From positions 468,010 through 532,009 of the forward strand of contig JAHZDE010000001.1 of NCBI GenBank assembly GCA_019422525.1: a stretch of DNA of 64,000 nt, read 5' to 3'. The position numbers and the translations under genes are program-made. Positions 16,813-25,578 of the stretch are shown in pieces (positions within the stretch are counted from its first letter, which is position 1; each line of letters opens with the position of its first letter). Below the pieces are notes generated by a model. The model searched no databases. It saw nothing but the letters and a program-made list of their open reading frames with translations, and was not told where the DNA came from. The stretch is from Clostridiales bacterium. Its GTDB lineage: Bacteria > Bacillota > Clostridia > Oscillospirales > Acutalibacteraceae.

Positions 16813-17748
16813 TTATCCCGGGATTTTGGCGGTGGGGTTGACGTGAATCATAATATGCTTAATATCCGGGAATTGCTGTTCAACCCCGGCGTGGACATGT
16901 TCGGCGATTTCGTGGGCTTCGCGTAAGGATTTCTCGCCGTCCACCTGGATTTCCAAATCGATATACACCTGATTTCCGAACATTCTGGAGCGGAGCAAAT
17001 CAATACAGACCACGCCGTTTTGTGAAGAGATATAGTCCCGCAGCTTGTTTTCATAGTCCTCGCCACAGGAAGTATCCAGCAGCTTGGTCACCGCATCCTT
17101 CATGATGTCGTAGGACACTTTGACGATAAACAGGCAGATGACAACACTGGCCACCGAGTCCAGCACCGGGAACCCCATCATAGCGCCGGCAATGCCGATG
17201 AGGGAGCCGATGGAAGAAAAAGCATCGGAGCGGTGGTGCCAGGCGTCGGCCATAAACGCGCTGGAGTTGATTTGTTTGGCATAGTAGCGGGTGTACCAAT
17301 ACATGGCCTCTTTGCCAACAATGGAGATGACTGCGGCTACCAGGGCGATGGCGCTGGGAATGGCAAGGGTTTCATAGTTTCGGGACAGGATGTTTTCGAT
17401 ACCCACTTTGCCAATCCCGATTCCCGTTATCAGCAGGACAGCCCCGAGAAACAGGGAAGCTATGGATTCCAAACGTTCATGCCCATAGGGATGGGAGGAA
17501 TCCGAAGCCTTTTTGGAAATCTTCACGCCCACCCAGGCAATGAGGGTGGTCAGCACATCGGAAAATGAGTGGATCGCGTCTGAAATCATGGCGCTGGAGC
17601 TGCCCACGACGCCCGCAAACAGTTTAAATCCCGAGAGGACGGCATTCCCGATGACGCTGACCAGGGACAGGTTTCGGATAACGGCCTTTTCGTCAAGATT
17701 GGTTTGTCGGGTGATGGATGATGTTTTCTTTTCTTTTGCAGTTGTCAT
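16813..17748 (-). CDS. czcD: CDF family divalent metal exporter (CzcD-like)
   Basis: A 311-residue cation diffusion facilitator with six predicted helices, the TM2 metal motif SDAIHSFSDV and the TM5 motif DAWHHRSDAFSS, then a cytoplasmic C-terminal domain ending HIMIHVNP. It exports divalent metals such as Co2+, Ni2+ or Zn2+. The ATG at 17748 follows AGGAGGA. The gene is preceded by a NiCo-type riboswitch with its own promoter, which argues for cobalt/nickel as the physiological substrates. Other CDF members move Mn2+ or Fe2+; the riboswitch is the main evidence for specificity. Confidence 0.92.
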   Translation of the reverse strand: MTTAKEKKTSSITRQTNLDEKAVIRNLSLVSVIGNAVLSGFKLFAGVVGSSSAMISDAIHSFSDVLTTLIAWVGVKISKKASDSSHPYGHERLESIASLFLGAVLLITGIGIGKVGIENILSRNYETLAIPSAIALVAAVISIVGKEAMYWYTRYYAKQINSSAFMADAWHHRSDAFSSIGSLIGIAGAMMGFPVLDSVASVVICLFIVKVSYDIMKDAVTKLLDTSCGEDYENKLRDYISSQNGVVCIDLLRSRMFGNQVYIDLEIQVDGEKSLREAHEIAEHVHAGVEQQFPDIKHIMIHVNPTAKIPG

Positions 17749-17840
17749 AAAAGAAATCCTCCTGTCAGTACCATATCCAATGGCATTCATTTTTCTCTTA
17801 TGAGCACCTCATCGAGACAATCTGTTCCCCAAAAAGGTAT

Positions 17841-17963
17841 AAAAAAAAGCATCCGTGGAACATACAACTGTCCCACAGATGCCGTCTGTACATCTGCTGC
17901 CGTCAAGCAACGGCCCGGCCCCATACCCTTGACAGGGTATCGCCTGCTCAGTTTGTACTGTTG
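17841..17963 (-). promoter_or_regulatory. NiCo (czcD) riboswitch with terminator expression platform
   Basis: On the minus strand the aptamer shows AACTGAGCAGGC, a stem ATACCC/GGGTAT, GCCGGGCCGT, GACGGCAG and GGCATCTGTGGGACAG in the order and spacing of the NiCo (czcD) riboswitch class. P1 is TACAA paired with TTGTA. A terminator hairpin GCATCTGTGG / CCACGGATGC with a T-run (17841-17882) shares bases with the 3' part of the aptamer, so metal binding should prevent termination and switch the exporter on. Confidence 0.85.
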
Positions 17964-18009
17964 ATCTCGCATCCTTAGAAGGATGTAATGCAGTGCAAAG
18001 AGTTTATTT

Positions 18010-18038
18010 ACTGTACCATATAATATGCACGCTGTCAA
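18010..18038 (-). promoter_or_regulatory. Promoter of the riboswitch-czcD transcript
   Basis: On the minus strand TTGACA (18033-18038) and TACAGT (18010-18015) with a 17-base spacer. A small hairpin GCATCC/GGATGC separates it from the aptamer. Confidence 0.7.
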
Positions 18039-18083
18039 GAATCAGTTTCAAAATGTAATGGTCCCCTATCAATTTTTCAAATG

Positions 18084-18144
18084 TGTCCTGATAAAATCGG
18101 GAAAGTGTCAGGCTTTTTGACACTTTTCGGGATTTATCAGGACA
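18084..18144. repeat. 61-bp imperfect palindrome
   Basis: Outer arms TGTCCTGATAAA / TTTATCAGGACA and inner arms AAAGTGTCA / TGACACTTT pair around a six-base loop, with a few mismatches between. The inner hairpin could terminate transcripts; the full length resembles a small mobile or regulatory palindrome. No other copy was seen in the window. Confidence 0.7.
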
Positions 18145-18270
18145 AACATAAAAATTTGAGAGTGGTGGAAAGGGGCAAAAGCTGGTATAACGAAAGAGGA
18201 TTCCAGACAAGGGGAAAAATCCTGCTGCAGTTTCTTTTTCCATGTGACAGAGGGAGGAGGAAGATGCCCT

Positions 18271-18717
18271 ATGAATATCAATCAGGAAATGTTCGCCAGT
18301 AAGCTTTGTGAAATGGAGCGGCAATATGGGAAGCTCCAAAGCCGGATTCACATTTGCGGACAGGAAAATCAGGAAGAAATACGGCAAGAGCTGGAAAAAG
18401 CCAAAGAGGAATACAAGGAACATTCGCTGATTCTGCAAAAAAGCGTGGAGGGCAGCCGCTCACAGGCAGTGGCGGAGCTTGCCCGGGCACAGCTGGAATG
18501 CAGTAAAAAAATGGAAGACCTGATGAAGGATGGCAGATTGGAAGAATATCTTCACACAGGGGCGTCCAGCCATCAGGAAGACGAGTCGGAAGCCGCTGCT
18601 TTGTACGCGGAATTTGCCATCGATTCTGCGGTGCAGTCCATGCAATACGCATTGATTGCTGCCTTGTCTGCCATGGATTTACAGATGAGTACCGACAAAA
18701 CGAAAGGAGTGCTTTGA
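18271..18717 (+). CDS. Helical protein of unknown function, upstream of ftsH
   Basis: A 148-residue acidic, mostly helical protein with a probable coiled coil (EIRQELEKAKEEYKEHSLILQKS) and an Ala-rich C-terminal helix. Family not recognised; it has a loose look of YlbF/YmcA-type helical proteins but this is weak. No signal peptide or membrane segment is visible. The ATG at 18271 follows GGAGGAGG. ftsH begins only 3 bases after its stop, so the two are very likely cotranscribed. Confidence 0.65.
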   Translation: MNINQEMFASKLCEMERQYGKLQSRIHICGQENQEEIRQELEKAKEEYKEHSLILQKSVEGSRSQAVAELARAQLECSKKMEDLMKDGRLEEYLHTGASSHQEDESEAAALYAEFAIDSAVQSMQYALIAALSAMDLQMSTDKTKGVL

Positions 18718-18720
18718 ATC

Positions 18721-20532
18721 ATGCAGGAAGTACGAAAACCGAAAAAACCGTTAATTTTCTACTATGGAGTGGTATTGCTCATCCTGCTGCTGTTCAATTT
18801 CCTGGCCATGCCGTGGCTTGCCCAGCGCCAGGTACAGCAGGTGGACTATGGGACTTTTATCGAGATGGCCGACAATCAGGAATTGGGCCGGGTAGAGGTT
18901 CAGGAGCAGGACAACCAAATCCTCTTTACCAATAAAGACAATACCGCTATCTACAAGACCGGTATGATGCCTGACCCCGACTTGACCCAGCGGCTAAAGG
19001 ATTCCGGCGCCAAGTTTTCGGGGGAAATTATTGAGCAGGCCAACCCCATTATCAGCTTTTTGGTCAGCTGGGTGCTGCCCATTGTGATTTTCGTTGCCAT
19101 CGGGCAATATATGTCCAAAAAGATGATGGAGCGTGCCGGAGGGCCGAATGCAATGGCCTTTGGAAAATCCAACGCCAAGGTCTATGTGAAATCTTCCCAG
19201 GGCATCAAATTCTCGGATGTGGCTGGTGAGGATGAGGCCAAAGAGAGCCTGTATGAAATTGTAGAGTACCTTCACAATCCCAACAAGTACAAAGAAATCG
19301 GCGCATCCATGCCGAAAGGAATCCTGTTGGTGGGCCCTCCCGGCACCGGTAAAACCATGCTGGCAAAAGCCGTTGCCGGTGAAGCAAACGTCCCGTTTTT
19401 CTCCATGTCCGGTTCGGAATTTGTAGAGATGTTTGTGGGTATGGGCGCATCCAAAGTCCGCGACCTGTTTAAACAGGCAAAGGAAAAAGCACCCTGTATC
19501 GTGTTTATCGATGAAATTGACGCTATCGGCCAAAAACGTGACGGGCGTATCGGCGGCAACGACGAGCGGGAGCAAACCCTGAACCAGCTGCTGACCGAAA
19601 TGGATGGCTTTGAAGAAAATACCGGCGTGATTATTCTGGCAGCTACCAACCGGCCCGAATCCCTGGACCCGGCTCTGACCCGTCCGGGCCGTTTTGACCG
19701 CCGGGTCCCGGTAGAGCTTCCCGATTTGAAGGGGCGCGAGGAAATCCTGAAAGTACACGCCAGAAAAATCAAGCTGGACCAGCAGGTGGACTTCACCAAA
19801 ATTGCCCGGATGGCTTCCGGCGCTTCCGGCGCAGAGCTGGCCAATATTATCAATGAGGCTGCCCTGCGTGCAGTGAGGGATAACCGCCAGTTTGTCACCC
19901 AGGCCGATTTGGAAGAAAGCATAGAAGTGGTCATTGCCGGGTATCAAAAGAAGAACGCCATTTTGACCGACCAGGAGAAGAAAGTCGTCGCCTATCACGA
20001 AGTAGGCCACGCACTGGTGGCGGCCAAGCAGTCCAATTCCGCCCCCGTGCAAAAAATTACCATTGTGCCCCGGACTTCCGGCGCCTTGGGCTATACCATG
20101 CAGGTGGACGAAGGCAACCATTATCTGGTGAGCCAGCAAGAGCTGGAAAACAAAATTGCAACCCTCACCGGTGGCCGTGCTGCCGAAGAGCTGGTTTTCC
20201 ATTCTTCCTCCACCGGCGCTTCCAACGACATCGAACAGGCGACCAAGCTGGCCCGTGCCATGATTACCCGATATGGCATGAGCAGTGATTTCGATATGGT
20301 GGCGCTGGAAACCGTGAATAACCAATATCTGGGCGGGGACGCCAGCCTGGCCTGTTCCGCAGAAACCCAGACGGAAATTGACAGGCAGGTAGTGGCGCTG
20401 GTAAAGAAGCAGCATGAGAAAGCCGCCAAAATCCTGGAAGAAAACCGCCAGAAGCTGGATGAAATCGCCCGGTATCTGTATGAGAAAGAGACCATTACCG
20501 GAGAAGAGTTTATGCAGATTCTCAATCGCTGA
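18721..20532 (+). CDS. ftsH: ATP-dependent zinc metalloprotease FtsH
   Basis: A 603-residue membrane AAA+ protease. Two N-terminal transmembrane helices (residues about 10-28 and 100-118) flank an extracellular segment. The AAA domain carries Walker A GPPGTGKT (from 205), Walker B IVFIDEIDAIG and the second region of homology ATNRPESLDPALTRPGRFDRR. The zinc site HEVGH is at 426-430. It unfolds and degrades membrane and regulatory proteins. Length is normal for a short-tailed FtsH. It is cotranscribed with the small helical gene before it and followed by a terminator. Many Clostridia have more than one ftsH; this copy is not next to tilS/hpt. Confidence 0.95.
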   Translation: MQEVRKPKKPLIFYYGVVLLILLLFNFLAMPWLAQRQVQQVDYGTFIEMADNQELGRVEVQEQDNQILFTNKDNTAIYKTGMMPDPDLTQRLKDSGAKFSGEIIEQANPIISFLVSWVLPIVIFVAIGQYMSKKMMERAGGPNAMAFGKSNAKVYVKSSQGIKFSDVAGEDEAKESLYEIVEYLHNPNKYKEIGASMPKGILLVGPPGTGKTMLAKAVAGEANVPFFSMSGSEFVEMFVGMGASKVRDLFKQAKEKAPCIVFIDEIDAIGQKRDGRIGGNDEREQTLNQLLTEMDGFEENTGVIILAATNRPESLDPALTRPGRFDRRVPVELPDLKGREEILKVHARKIKLDQQVDFTKIARMASGASGAELANIINEAALRAVRDNRQFVTQADLEESIEVVIAGYQKKNAILTDQEKKVVAYHEVGHALVAAKQSNSAPVQKITIVPRTSGALGYTMQVDEGNHYLVSQQELENKIATLTGGRAAEELVFHSSSTGASNDIEQATKLARAMITRYGMSSDFDMVALETVNNQYLGGDASLACSAETQTEIDRQVVALVKKQHEKAAKILEENRQKLDEIARYLYEKETITGEEFMQILNR

Positions 20533-20545
20533 CCAATAACCAATC

Positions 20546-20583
20546 GGAGCTGTACAGGGAATGAACCTGTCCAGCTCCTTTTT
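20546..20583 (+). terminator. ftsH terminator
   Basis: GGAGCTG-ACAGG pairs with CCTGT-CAGCTCC around a short loop and is followed by TTTTTG. Confidence 0.85.
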
Positions 20584-20625
20584 GTTTGTCTAAAGAATCT
20601 ATCAGGGAAAAAACAGGGGAAGCCC

Positions 20626-20654
20626 TTGCAATTTTCAGACGGAAACGATATGAT
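20626..20654 (+). promoter_or_regulatory. Promoter of ABC exporter operon
   Basis: TTGCAA (20626-20631) and TATGAT (20649-20654) with a 17-base spacer, about 90 bases before the ATPase gene. Confidence 0.6.
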
Positions 20655-20746
20655 GAATGTGCAATATTTTGGGGGCGGGCGAGAGGGCAGTTTTATGGCT
20701 TTTGCCCAGGGATTTGTGGAGCTGTCCCCATGGGAAAAAGGAGAGC

Positions 20747-21457
20747 ATGATGAGATTTATCATTGAACATTTGGAAAAGCATTTTGAAAAAAAGGAAGTC
20801 CTGCGGGATATTGAGTTTACCTTTGAAGAGGGGAAAATTTATGGCCTGTTAGGGCGCAACGGCGCAGGCAAAACCACGCTGTTTAATTGCCTGAACCGGG
20901 ACATCAAAGCCGATGGCGGCAGCTTTTATCTGGAGGAGAACGGTGTCCGCCGGGAAGTGGCCGCCGAGGATATTGGCTATGTGCTGTCCACCCCTACGGT
21001 CCCCGAATTCCTCACCGGCCGGGAGTTTTTGAAGTTTTTTATAGACATCAATGAAGCCTCCATTGGAACCCCCAAAACCCTGGACGAATATTTTGAGATG
21101 ATGAGCATTGCACCGGAAGACCGGGACAAGCTGCTCAAGGACTACTCCCACGGCATGAAAAACAAAATGCAGATGCTCATTAACATCATTGCCCAGCCCA
21201 ATATCCTGCTGTTGGACGAGCCTTTGACCTCTTTGGATGTGGTGGTGGCGGAAGAGATGAAACAGCTGCTGCGCTCCCTGAAACATGGCCGGATTACGAT
21301 TTTTTCCACCCATATTCTGGATTTGGCGCTGGATTTGTGCGATGAGATTGTGCTGCTGAGCCACGGCGAACTGGAAGCGGTGGAAAAATCCAATTTGGAC
21401 AATCACGAGTTTAAAGAAAAAATCATTGCGGCATTGCGGGAGGATGGACATGCATAA
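20747..21457 (+). CDS. ABC transporter ATP-binding protein
   Basis: A 236-residue ABC ATPase with Walker A LLGRNGAGKTTL, a signature-like DYSHGMKNKMQ segment, Walker B ILLLDEPLTSLD and an H-loop FSTHIL. Its type is that of ABC-2 exporters (drug, antibiotic or peptide export). The start is the ATGATG at 20747, preceded by AAAGGAGAG; a longer frame upstream has no site. Its last bases overlap the permease gene start, so the two form a two-component exporter. Confidence 0.9.
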   Translation: MMRFIIEHLEKHFEKKEVLRDIEFTFEEGKIYGLLGRNGAGKTTLFNCLNRDIKADGGSFYLEENGVRREVAAEDIGYVLSTPTVPEFLTGREFLKFFIDINEASIGTPKTLDEYFEMMSIAPEDRDKLLKDYSHGMKNKMQMLINIIAQPNILLLDEPLTSLDVVVAEEMKQLLRSLKHGRITIFSTHILDLALDLCDEIVLLSHGELEAVEKSNLDNHEFKEKIIAALREDGHA

Positions 21458-23021
21458 AACATTGCGCCTTTCATTTTCCTTACAGAACACCTACCGGGTA
21501 AACAGCATCCTGTATTCCCTGAAACAGGTGCCGGTGCTCAAAAGGATATTGCCGGACGCGCTGTATCAGGTGCGCGGGCTGAAAATCCTGGCCAACATCC
21601 TTTCCGCTATCTGGGAAGTTGTCTCCATTTTTTTGGGAAAGTTCCTGTATTTTGCCGTGATGGTTTACGGTATCGGGGGATGGTATGAAAAGACCCACGC
21701 CGGCCCGACCTTCCTGCACATTTTGTTTTTCCTCACCCTGATTGGCTCTTACATGAATACCAGCCTGTTCAACCCCACCCGGGACAAGTATTACGCCATG
21801 ATTTTGATGCGCATGAATGCCCGGGAATATACGCTGGTCAATTATGGCTATGGGATGATAAAAGTACTCGTGGGGTTCCTGCCGTTTTCCATTCTGTTTG
21901 GCCTGCTGCGGGGCGTGCCGCTATGGTTCTGCCTGCTGATTCCCTTTTGTGTGGCGGGGGTAAAGCTGGCGGCGGCTGCCTACTCGTTGTGGGACTATGA
22001 AAGAAGCGGCTTTGTCCACAACGAAAATAAAATCAGCAAGCATCTTTGGCTGTTTGTTCTGGTGTTTCTGGCGCTTGCCTATGGGCTGCCCGCAGCGGGA
22101 ATCGTTTTACCGTCAGCGGCTTCCATGGGTTTGCTGCTGGTATGGATTCCTGTGGGGATATATAGCATCAGGAAAGTGCTCTCTTTCCAGTACTATCGGG
22201 AAATCAATCAGGAGCTTCTGTCCCAAATCACCAACCAGATGGACGACATCAAGCTGGCCGCCAAAAAAAGCAGCGAGCGGGCCCTTTCCACCGACACCTC
22301 CCTGACCAGCAAGCGCAAAGGATTTGAATATTTAAATGAAATTTTCATCAAACGGCACCGGAAAATCCTTTGGAAATCCGCGTTCCGAATTGCCGGGGTT
22401 TGTGCGTTTTTGGCCTGCGGCGCCCTGCTGCTGCTGTACTTTTTCCCCGAGATGCAAAAGGATACCAACGAGCTGATTTTGAACTGGCTTCCCTATTTTG
22501 CCTTTATCATGTACCTTATCAACCGGGGGACCGGGTTTACCCAGGCTTTGTTTATGAACTGTGACCACAGCCTGCTGACCTATTCCTTTTATAAGCAGCC
22601 CAAATTCGTGCTCAAGCTGTTCCAAATCCGCCTGCGGGAAATTATGAAAATCAACGCCCTTCCGGCTGCGGTCATTGGGGTAGGGCTGGCGCTGATTCTG
22701 TACGCTTCGGGAGGGACGGACAACCCGCTGCATTATGTGGTGCTGGTGGTGTCCATTCTGTGCATGAGCCTGTTTTTCTCCACCCACTACCTGACGATTT
22801 ATTACCTGCTCCAGCCCTATAACGCCGGAACCGAGATGAAAAGCGGGACCTACCGCGTCGTGATGCTGGTGACCTATTTGGTGTGCTATGGCTTTATCTA
22901 TCTCAAAATGCCGGTGCTGGTGTTTGGAGTGGCCTGTATCGCCTTTTGCCTGTTGTATTCCATTGCAGCATGCATCCTGGTGTATCGCTTTGCGCCCAAG
23001 ACTTTCCGGCTGCGGAAGTGA
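21450..23021 (+). CDS. ABC-2 type permease, large
   Basis: A 523-residue integral membrane protein with about 10-12 hydrophobic segments in two halves separated by a soluble stretch (residues about 235-295, containing KLAAKKSSERALS). It overlaps the ATPase gene by 8 bases, so translation is coupled. It is the membrane half of an exporter whose substrate is unknown. The ATG at 21450 was chosen because GGGAGG lies 6 bases upstream; an ATG two codons earlier is possible. No frameshift is seen. Confidence 0.85.
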   Translation: MHKTLRLSFSLQNTYRVNSILYSLKQVPVLKRILPDALYQVRGLKILANILSAIWEVVSIFLGKFLYFAVMVYGIGGWYEKTHAGPTFLHILFFLTLIGSYMNTSLFNPTRDKYYAMILMRMNAREYTLVNYGYGMIKVLVGFLPFSILFGLLRGVPLWFCLLIPFCVAGVKLAAAAYSLWDYERSGFVHNENKISKHLWLFVLVFLALAYGLPAAGIVLPSAASMGLLLVWIPVGIYSIRKVLSFQYYREINQELLSQITNQMDDIKLAAKKSSERALSTDTSLTSKRKGFEYLNEIFIKRHRKILWKSAFRIAGVCAFLACGALLLLYFFPEMQKDTNELILNWLPYFAFIMYLINRGTGFTQALFMNCDHSLLTYSFYKQPKFVLKLFQIRLREIMKINALPAAVIGVGLALILYASGGTDNPLHYVVLVVSILCMSLFFSTHYLTIYYLLQPYNAGTEMKSGTYRVVMLVTYLVCYGFIYLKMPVLVFGVACIAFCLLYSIAACILVYRFAPKTFRLRK

Positions 23022-23106
23022 GTTCAGAAGCTTTGTAAGGGGTATCCTTATGAAGCTTCTTTTGTTTTTAGAAGGAGAGTCGGAATTTTTCAAACATGAC
23101 AGACAG

Positions 23107-23134
23107 TTGTCCGGTTATCATGGTATCATATAGG
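23107..23134 (+). promoter_or_regulatory. Possible promoter of WYL operon
   Basis: TTGTCC (23107-23112) and TATAGG (23129-23134), 16-base spacer. Neither box is a strong match. Confidence 0.35.
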
Positions 23135-23165
23135 TGATGGGAAACAGAGGAAAGGAGGTGGGTGT

Positions 23166-24074
23166 ATGAAAATCGACAGGCTTATCGGAATCCTCTCGGT
23201 TTTGCTGCAAAAGGAAAAGGTGACGGCGCCGGAGCTTGCGGAAAAGTTTGAGGTTTCCCGCCGTACTATCAATCGTGACATTGAATCCTTGTGTCAGGCG
23301 GGGATTCCCATTGTCACTGCCCAGGGGCAAAACGGCGGGATTTCCATTATGGAGGGCTACAAAATAGATGCTACCCTGCTGACCTCTGCCGATATGCGGG
23401 AAATCCTGGCAGGGCTTGGCAGCTTGGACAGTGTCAGCGGTACCAATCGGGTGGCGCAGCTCATGGAGAAGCTTTCCGCAGGTGCCTCCACCCTGATGCC
23501 GGGCAGCCAAAATATGTTAATTGACCTTTCTTCCTGGTATAAGGCGTCCCTGGCCCCGAAAATTGAATGTATCCGGGAAGCCATGGAACACCATTTTACC
23601 CTTTCCTTTCGGTACTACGCCCCCAAAGGGGAGAGCCAGCGGAAAATAGAGCCCTACTATCTGGTTTTTCGGTGGGGGAGCTGGTATGTGTGGGGATATT
23701 GCCAAAATCGGGAGGACTACCGACTGTTTAAGCTGAACCGGATGGAAGACCTTGCAAAAGGGGAAGTCTTTGCAGCGCGGCGGGTACCTTTGCCGGACTT
23801 GAGCAATGAGCGGATTTTTCCCGGAGGAATTCGGGTGAAAGCCTTGTTTGAAGCGGAGTGCAAGTGGAGGCTGGTAGAGGAGTTTGGAGCCGGGTGTTTT
23901 GAGGAATTGGAGGACGGAAGGCTGCTCTTCCATGGGGATTATACGGATTCGGAAAACCTGCTGACATGGCTTTTGACGTTCCGGGACAAGGCGGTTTTGT
24001 TAGAACCGCGGGAACTGCGGAATGAATTGATGGAATCCCTTGAAAAAATGAAAAGAAGATATGGGGAGGAATGA
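23166..24074 (+). CDS. HTH/WYL domain transcriptional regulator
   Basis: A 302-residue regulator. Residues about 1-60 are a DeoR/HTH_11 winged helix (LIGILSVLLQKEKVTAPELAEKFEVSRRTINRDIESL). Residues about 135-210 are a WYL ligand-binding domain (RKIEPYYLVFRWGSWYVWGYC), followed by a WCX-like C-terminal part. WYL proteins bind nucleic acid or small ligands and control stress, defence or metabolic genes. AAAGGAGGTG precedes the ATG at 23166. The next gene starts within its stop codon (ATGA), so it heads a three-gene operon. Confidence 0.92.
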   Translation: MKIDRLIGILSVLLQKEKVTAPELAEKFEVSRRTINRDIESLCQAGIPIVTAQGQNGGISIMEGYKIDATLLTSADMREILAGLGSLDSVSGTNRVAQLMEKLSAGASTLMPGSQNMLIDLSSWYKASLAPKIECIREAMEHHFTLSFRYYAPKGESQRKIEPYYLVFRWGSWYVWGYCQNREDYRLFKLNRMEDLAKGEVFAARRVPLPDLSNERIFPGGIRVKALFEAECKWRLVEEFGAGCFEELEDGRLLFHGDYTDSENLLTWLLTFRDKAVLLEPRELRNELMESLEKMKRRYGEE

Positions 24075-24706
24075 GGATGCGCTATCTTTGGATGGACGAA
24101 TATTTATTGAGTAAGCGCAGTGTTACCAAGGATTTTCAGCCGCTCTGGAATTGGATTCGCTATCACGTTGGCGGAAAAATGTTTGCCGCTGTCTGCCTGG
24201 ACAGCCAAAGCCAGCCTTACTATATCAATTTGAAAGTGGACCCGGCAGAGGGGGAGTTTCTGCGGGGACAGTATGAAGACATAATTCCCGGCTACTATTC
24301 GGATAAACGGAACTGGATTTCCATAAAGCCGGACGGGGCAGTGCCGGACGAGCTGCTGAAAGAACTTTTGGACAAGGCCTATCATCTGATGCTGCAAAGC
24401 TTTAGCAAAAAGCGTCAGCGGGAGGTTTTGGGGCTGAGCTGCTGCGGGACAGAATGTACCGATTGTGGGTTTTATCCAACGGAATGTGAGGGCTGCAACG
24501 AGTGTCAGGGAAAGGTATTTCATGCACCAAAAGGGAAGGCCTGTCCGATTTACGCCTGCTCGGTACAAAAGCATCGGTATGTCACCTGTGCCGGTTGCCC
24601 AGAGCTGCCCTGTGCCATCTGGAAAGCTATCCGGGACCCCCAGCTTTCCGAGAAAGAATTTCAGATGTCTGTCCGGGAAAGGATGCAAAAGTTAAAGGAG
24701 GTATAG
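24071..24706 (+). CDS. YjbR/MmcQ-like domain fused to Cys-rich DUF3795-like domain
   Basis: A 211-residue protein. The first ~115 residues resemble the YjbR (CyaY-like fold) family: KMFAAVCLDSQSQPYYINLKV.. GYYSDKRNWISIKPDG.. LLDKAYHLM. The C-terminal ~90 residues are Cys-rich (LSCCGTECTDCGFYP.. CEGCNECQG.. CAGCPELPC), as in DUF3795, and probably bind zinc. Function unknown. It overlaps the WYL regulator stop by 4 bases and is followed 2 bases later by a GyrI-like gene, so all three are cotranscribed. Domain names are from memory. Confidence 0.75.
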   Translation: MRMRYLWMDEYLLSKRSVTKDFQPLWNWIRYHVGGKMFAAVCLDSQSQPYYINLKVDPAEGEFLRGQYEDIIPGYYSDKRNWISIKPDGAVPDELLKELLDKAYHLMLQSFSKKRQREVLGLSCCGTECTDCGFYPTECEGCNECQGKVFHAPKGKACPIYACSVQKHRYVTCAGCPELPCAIWKAIRDPQLSEKEFQMSVRERMQKLKEV

Positions 24707-24708
24707 AC

Positions 24709-25335
24709 ATGCCGTTTGATTACAAAAAGGAGGATAAAGAGTTTTATCTGCCCCCAAACAAGCCCCAGATTGTCACCGTCCCCTCTATGAATTTTTTGGC
24801 GGTACGGGGGAAAGGCGACCCAAACCGGGAGGGAGGACCTTATCAAGCCTCTATCGGCCTGCTGTATGGTGTTGCCTATACCATTAAAATGAGCAAGCTG
24901 GGAAAACACAAAATCGACGGTTATTTCGATTACGTGGTGCCACCATTAGAGGGACTGTGGTGGCAGGAAGCAGCTTATGGCGTGGACTATGCCCATAAGG
25001 AAACCTTTTGCTGGATTTCCCTCATCCGGCTGCCGGAATTTGTGACGAAAGAAATTTTTCAATGGGCAGTAGAAGAGGCCTCGGAGAAAAAGCAGGCTGA
25101 TTTTTCAAAAGTAGAATTTTTCACCTATGAAGAGGGACTCTGTGTCCAGTGTATGCACGTGGGAGCTTATGACGATGAGCCTGAAACCATGAGGAAAATG
25201 GAGCAGTTTGTAAAGAAACAGGGATATGTGCTGGATTTTGAAAGTGGACGAAGGCATCATGAGATTTATCTGAGCGATGCCCGAAGGTGTAAGCCCGAAA
25301 ACCTGAAAACCGTCATTCGCCAGCCCTTGCGATAA
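24709..25335 (+). CDS. GyrI-like small-molecule-binding protein
   Basis: A 208-residue protein of the GyrI-like/AraC effector-binding fold: VTVPSMNFLAVRGKGDPN.. GLLYGVAYTIKM.. GLWWQEAAYGVDYAHKETFCW and a late YDDEPETMRKMEQFV segment. Members bind or hydrolyse small molecules or inhibit gyrase; the ligand here is unknown. AAAGGAGG precedes the ATG at 24709. It is the third gene of the WYL operon, which suggests that it handles a compound sensed by the WYL regulator (inference). Confidence 0.85.
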   Translation: MPFDYKKEDKEFYLPPNKPQIVTVPSMNFLAVRGKGDPNREGGPYQASIGLLYGVAYTIKMSKLGKHKIDGYFDYVVPPLEGLWWQEAAYGVDYAHKETFCWISLIRLPEFVTKEIFQWAVEEASEKKQADFSKVEFFTYEEGLCVQCMHVGAYDDEPETMRKMEQFVKKQGYVLDFESGRRHHEIYLSDARRCKPENLKTVIRQPLR

Positions 25336-25376
25336 GGAGAATGGTGGGGATTCTTTGGCTGCGGAAGTGACAGATA

Positions 25377-25405
25377 TTGTCAATTTCCCGCGGCTATGCT
25401 ATAAT
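25377..25405 (+). promoter_or_regulatory. Promoter of second MATE gene
   Basis: TTGTCA (25377-25382) and TATAAT (25400-25405) with a 17-base spacer. The following ~170-base leader holds no supported gene. Confidence 0.65.
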
Positions 25406-25578
25406 GGCTATGAAAAACGGAATCATTCCATTGGGCAGAGAACGTGAAGGAATGAACATACGCCCGGTTACATCCAAACAGCCAAAATTGCTGTGGCAGC
25501 GGTTTTGGCTGTTTTTCTGCGCTGAAAGGGGGATTCTTCGGGCGTGGAGGGAAAACAGGTGATGGATAGGGAGGAGTT

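Noticed and set aside
18994..20415. 473-codon frame opposite ftsH
   Set aside because: Antisense shadow caused by the GC-rich codons of ftsH; no family match and no ribosome site.
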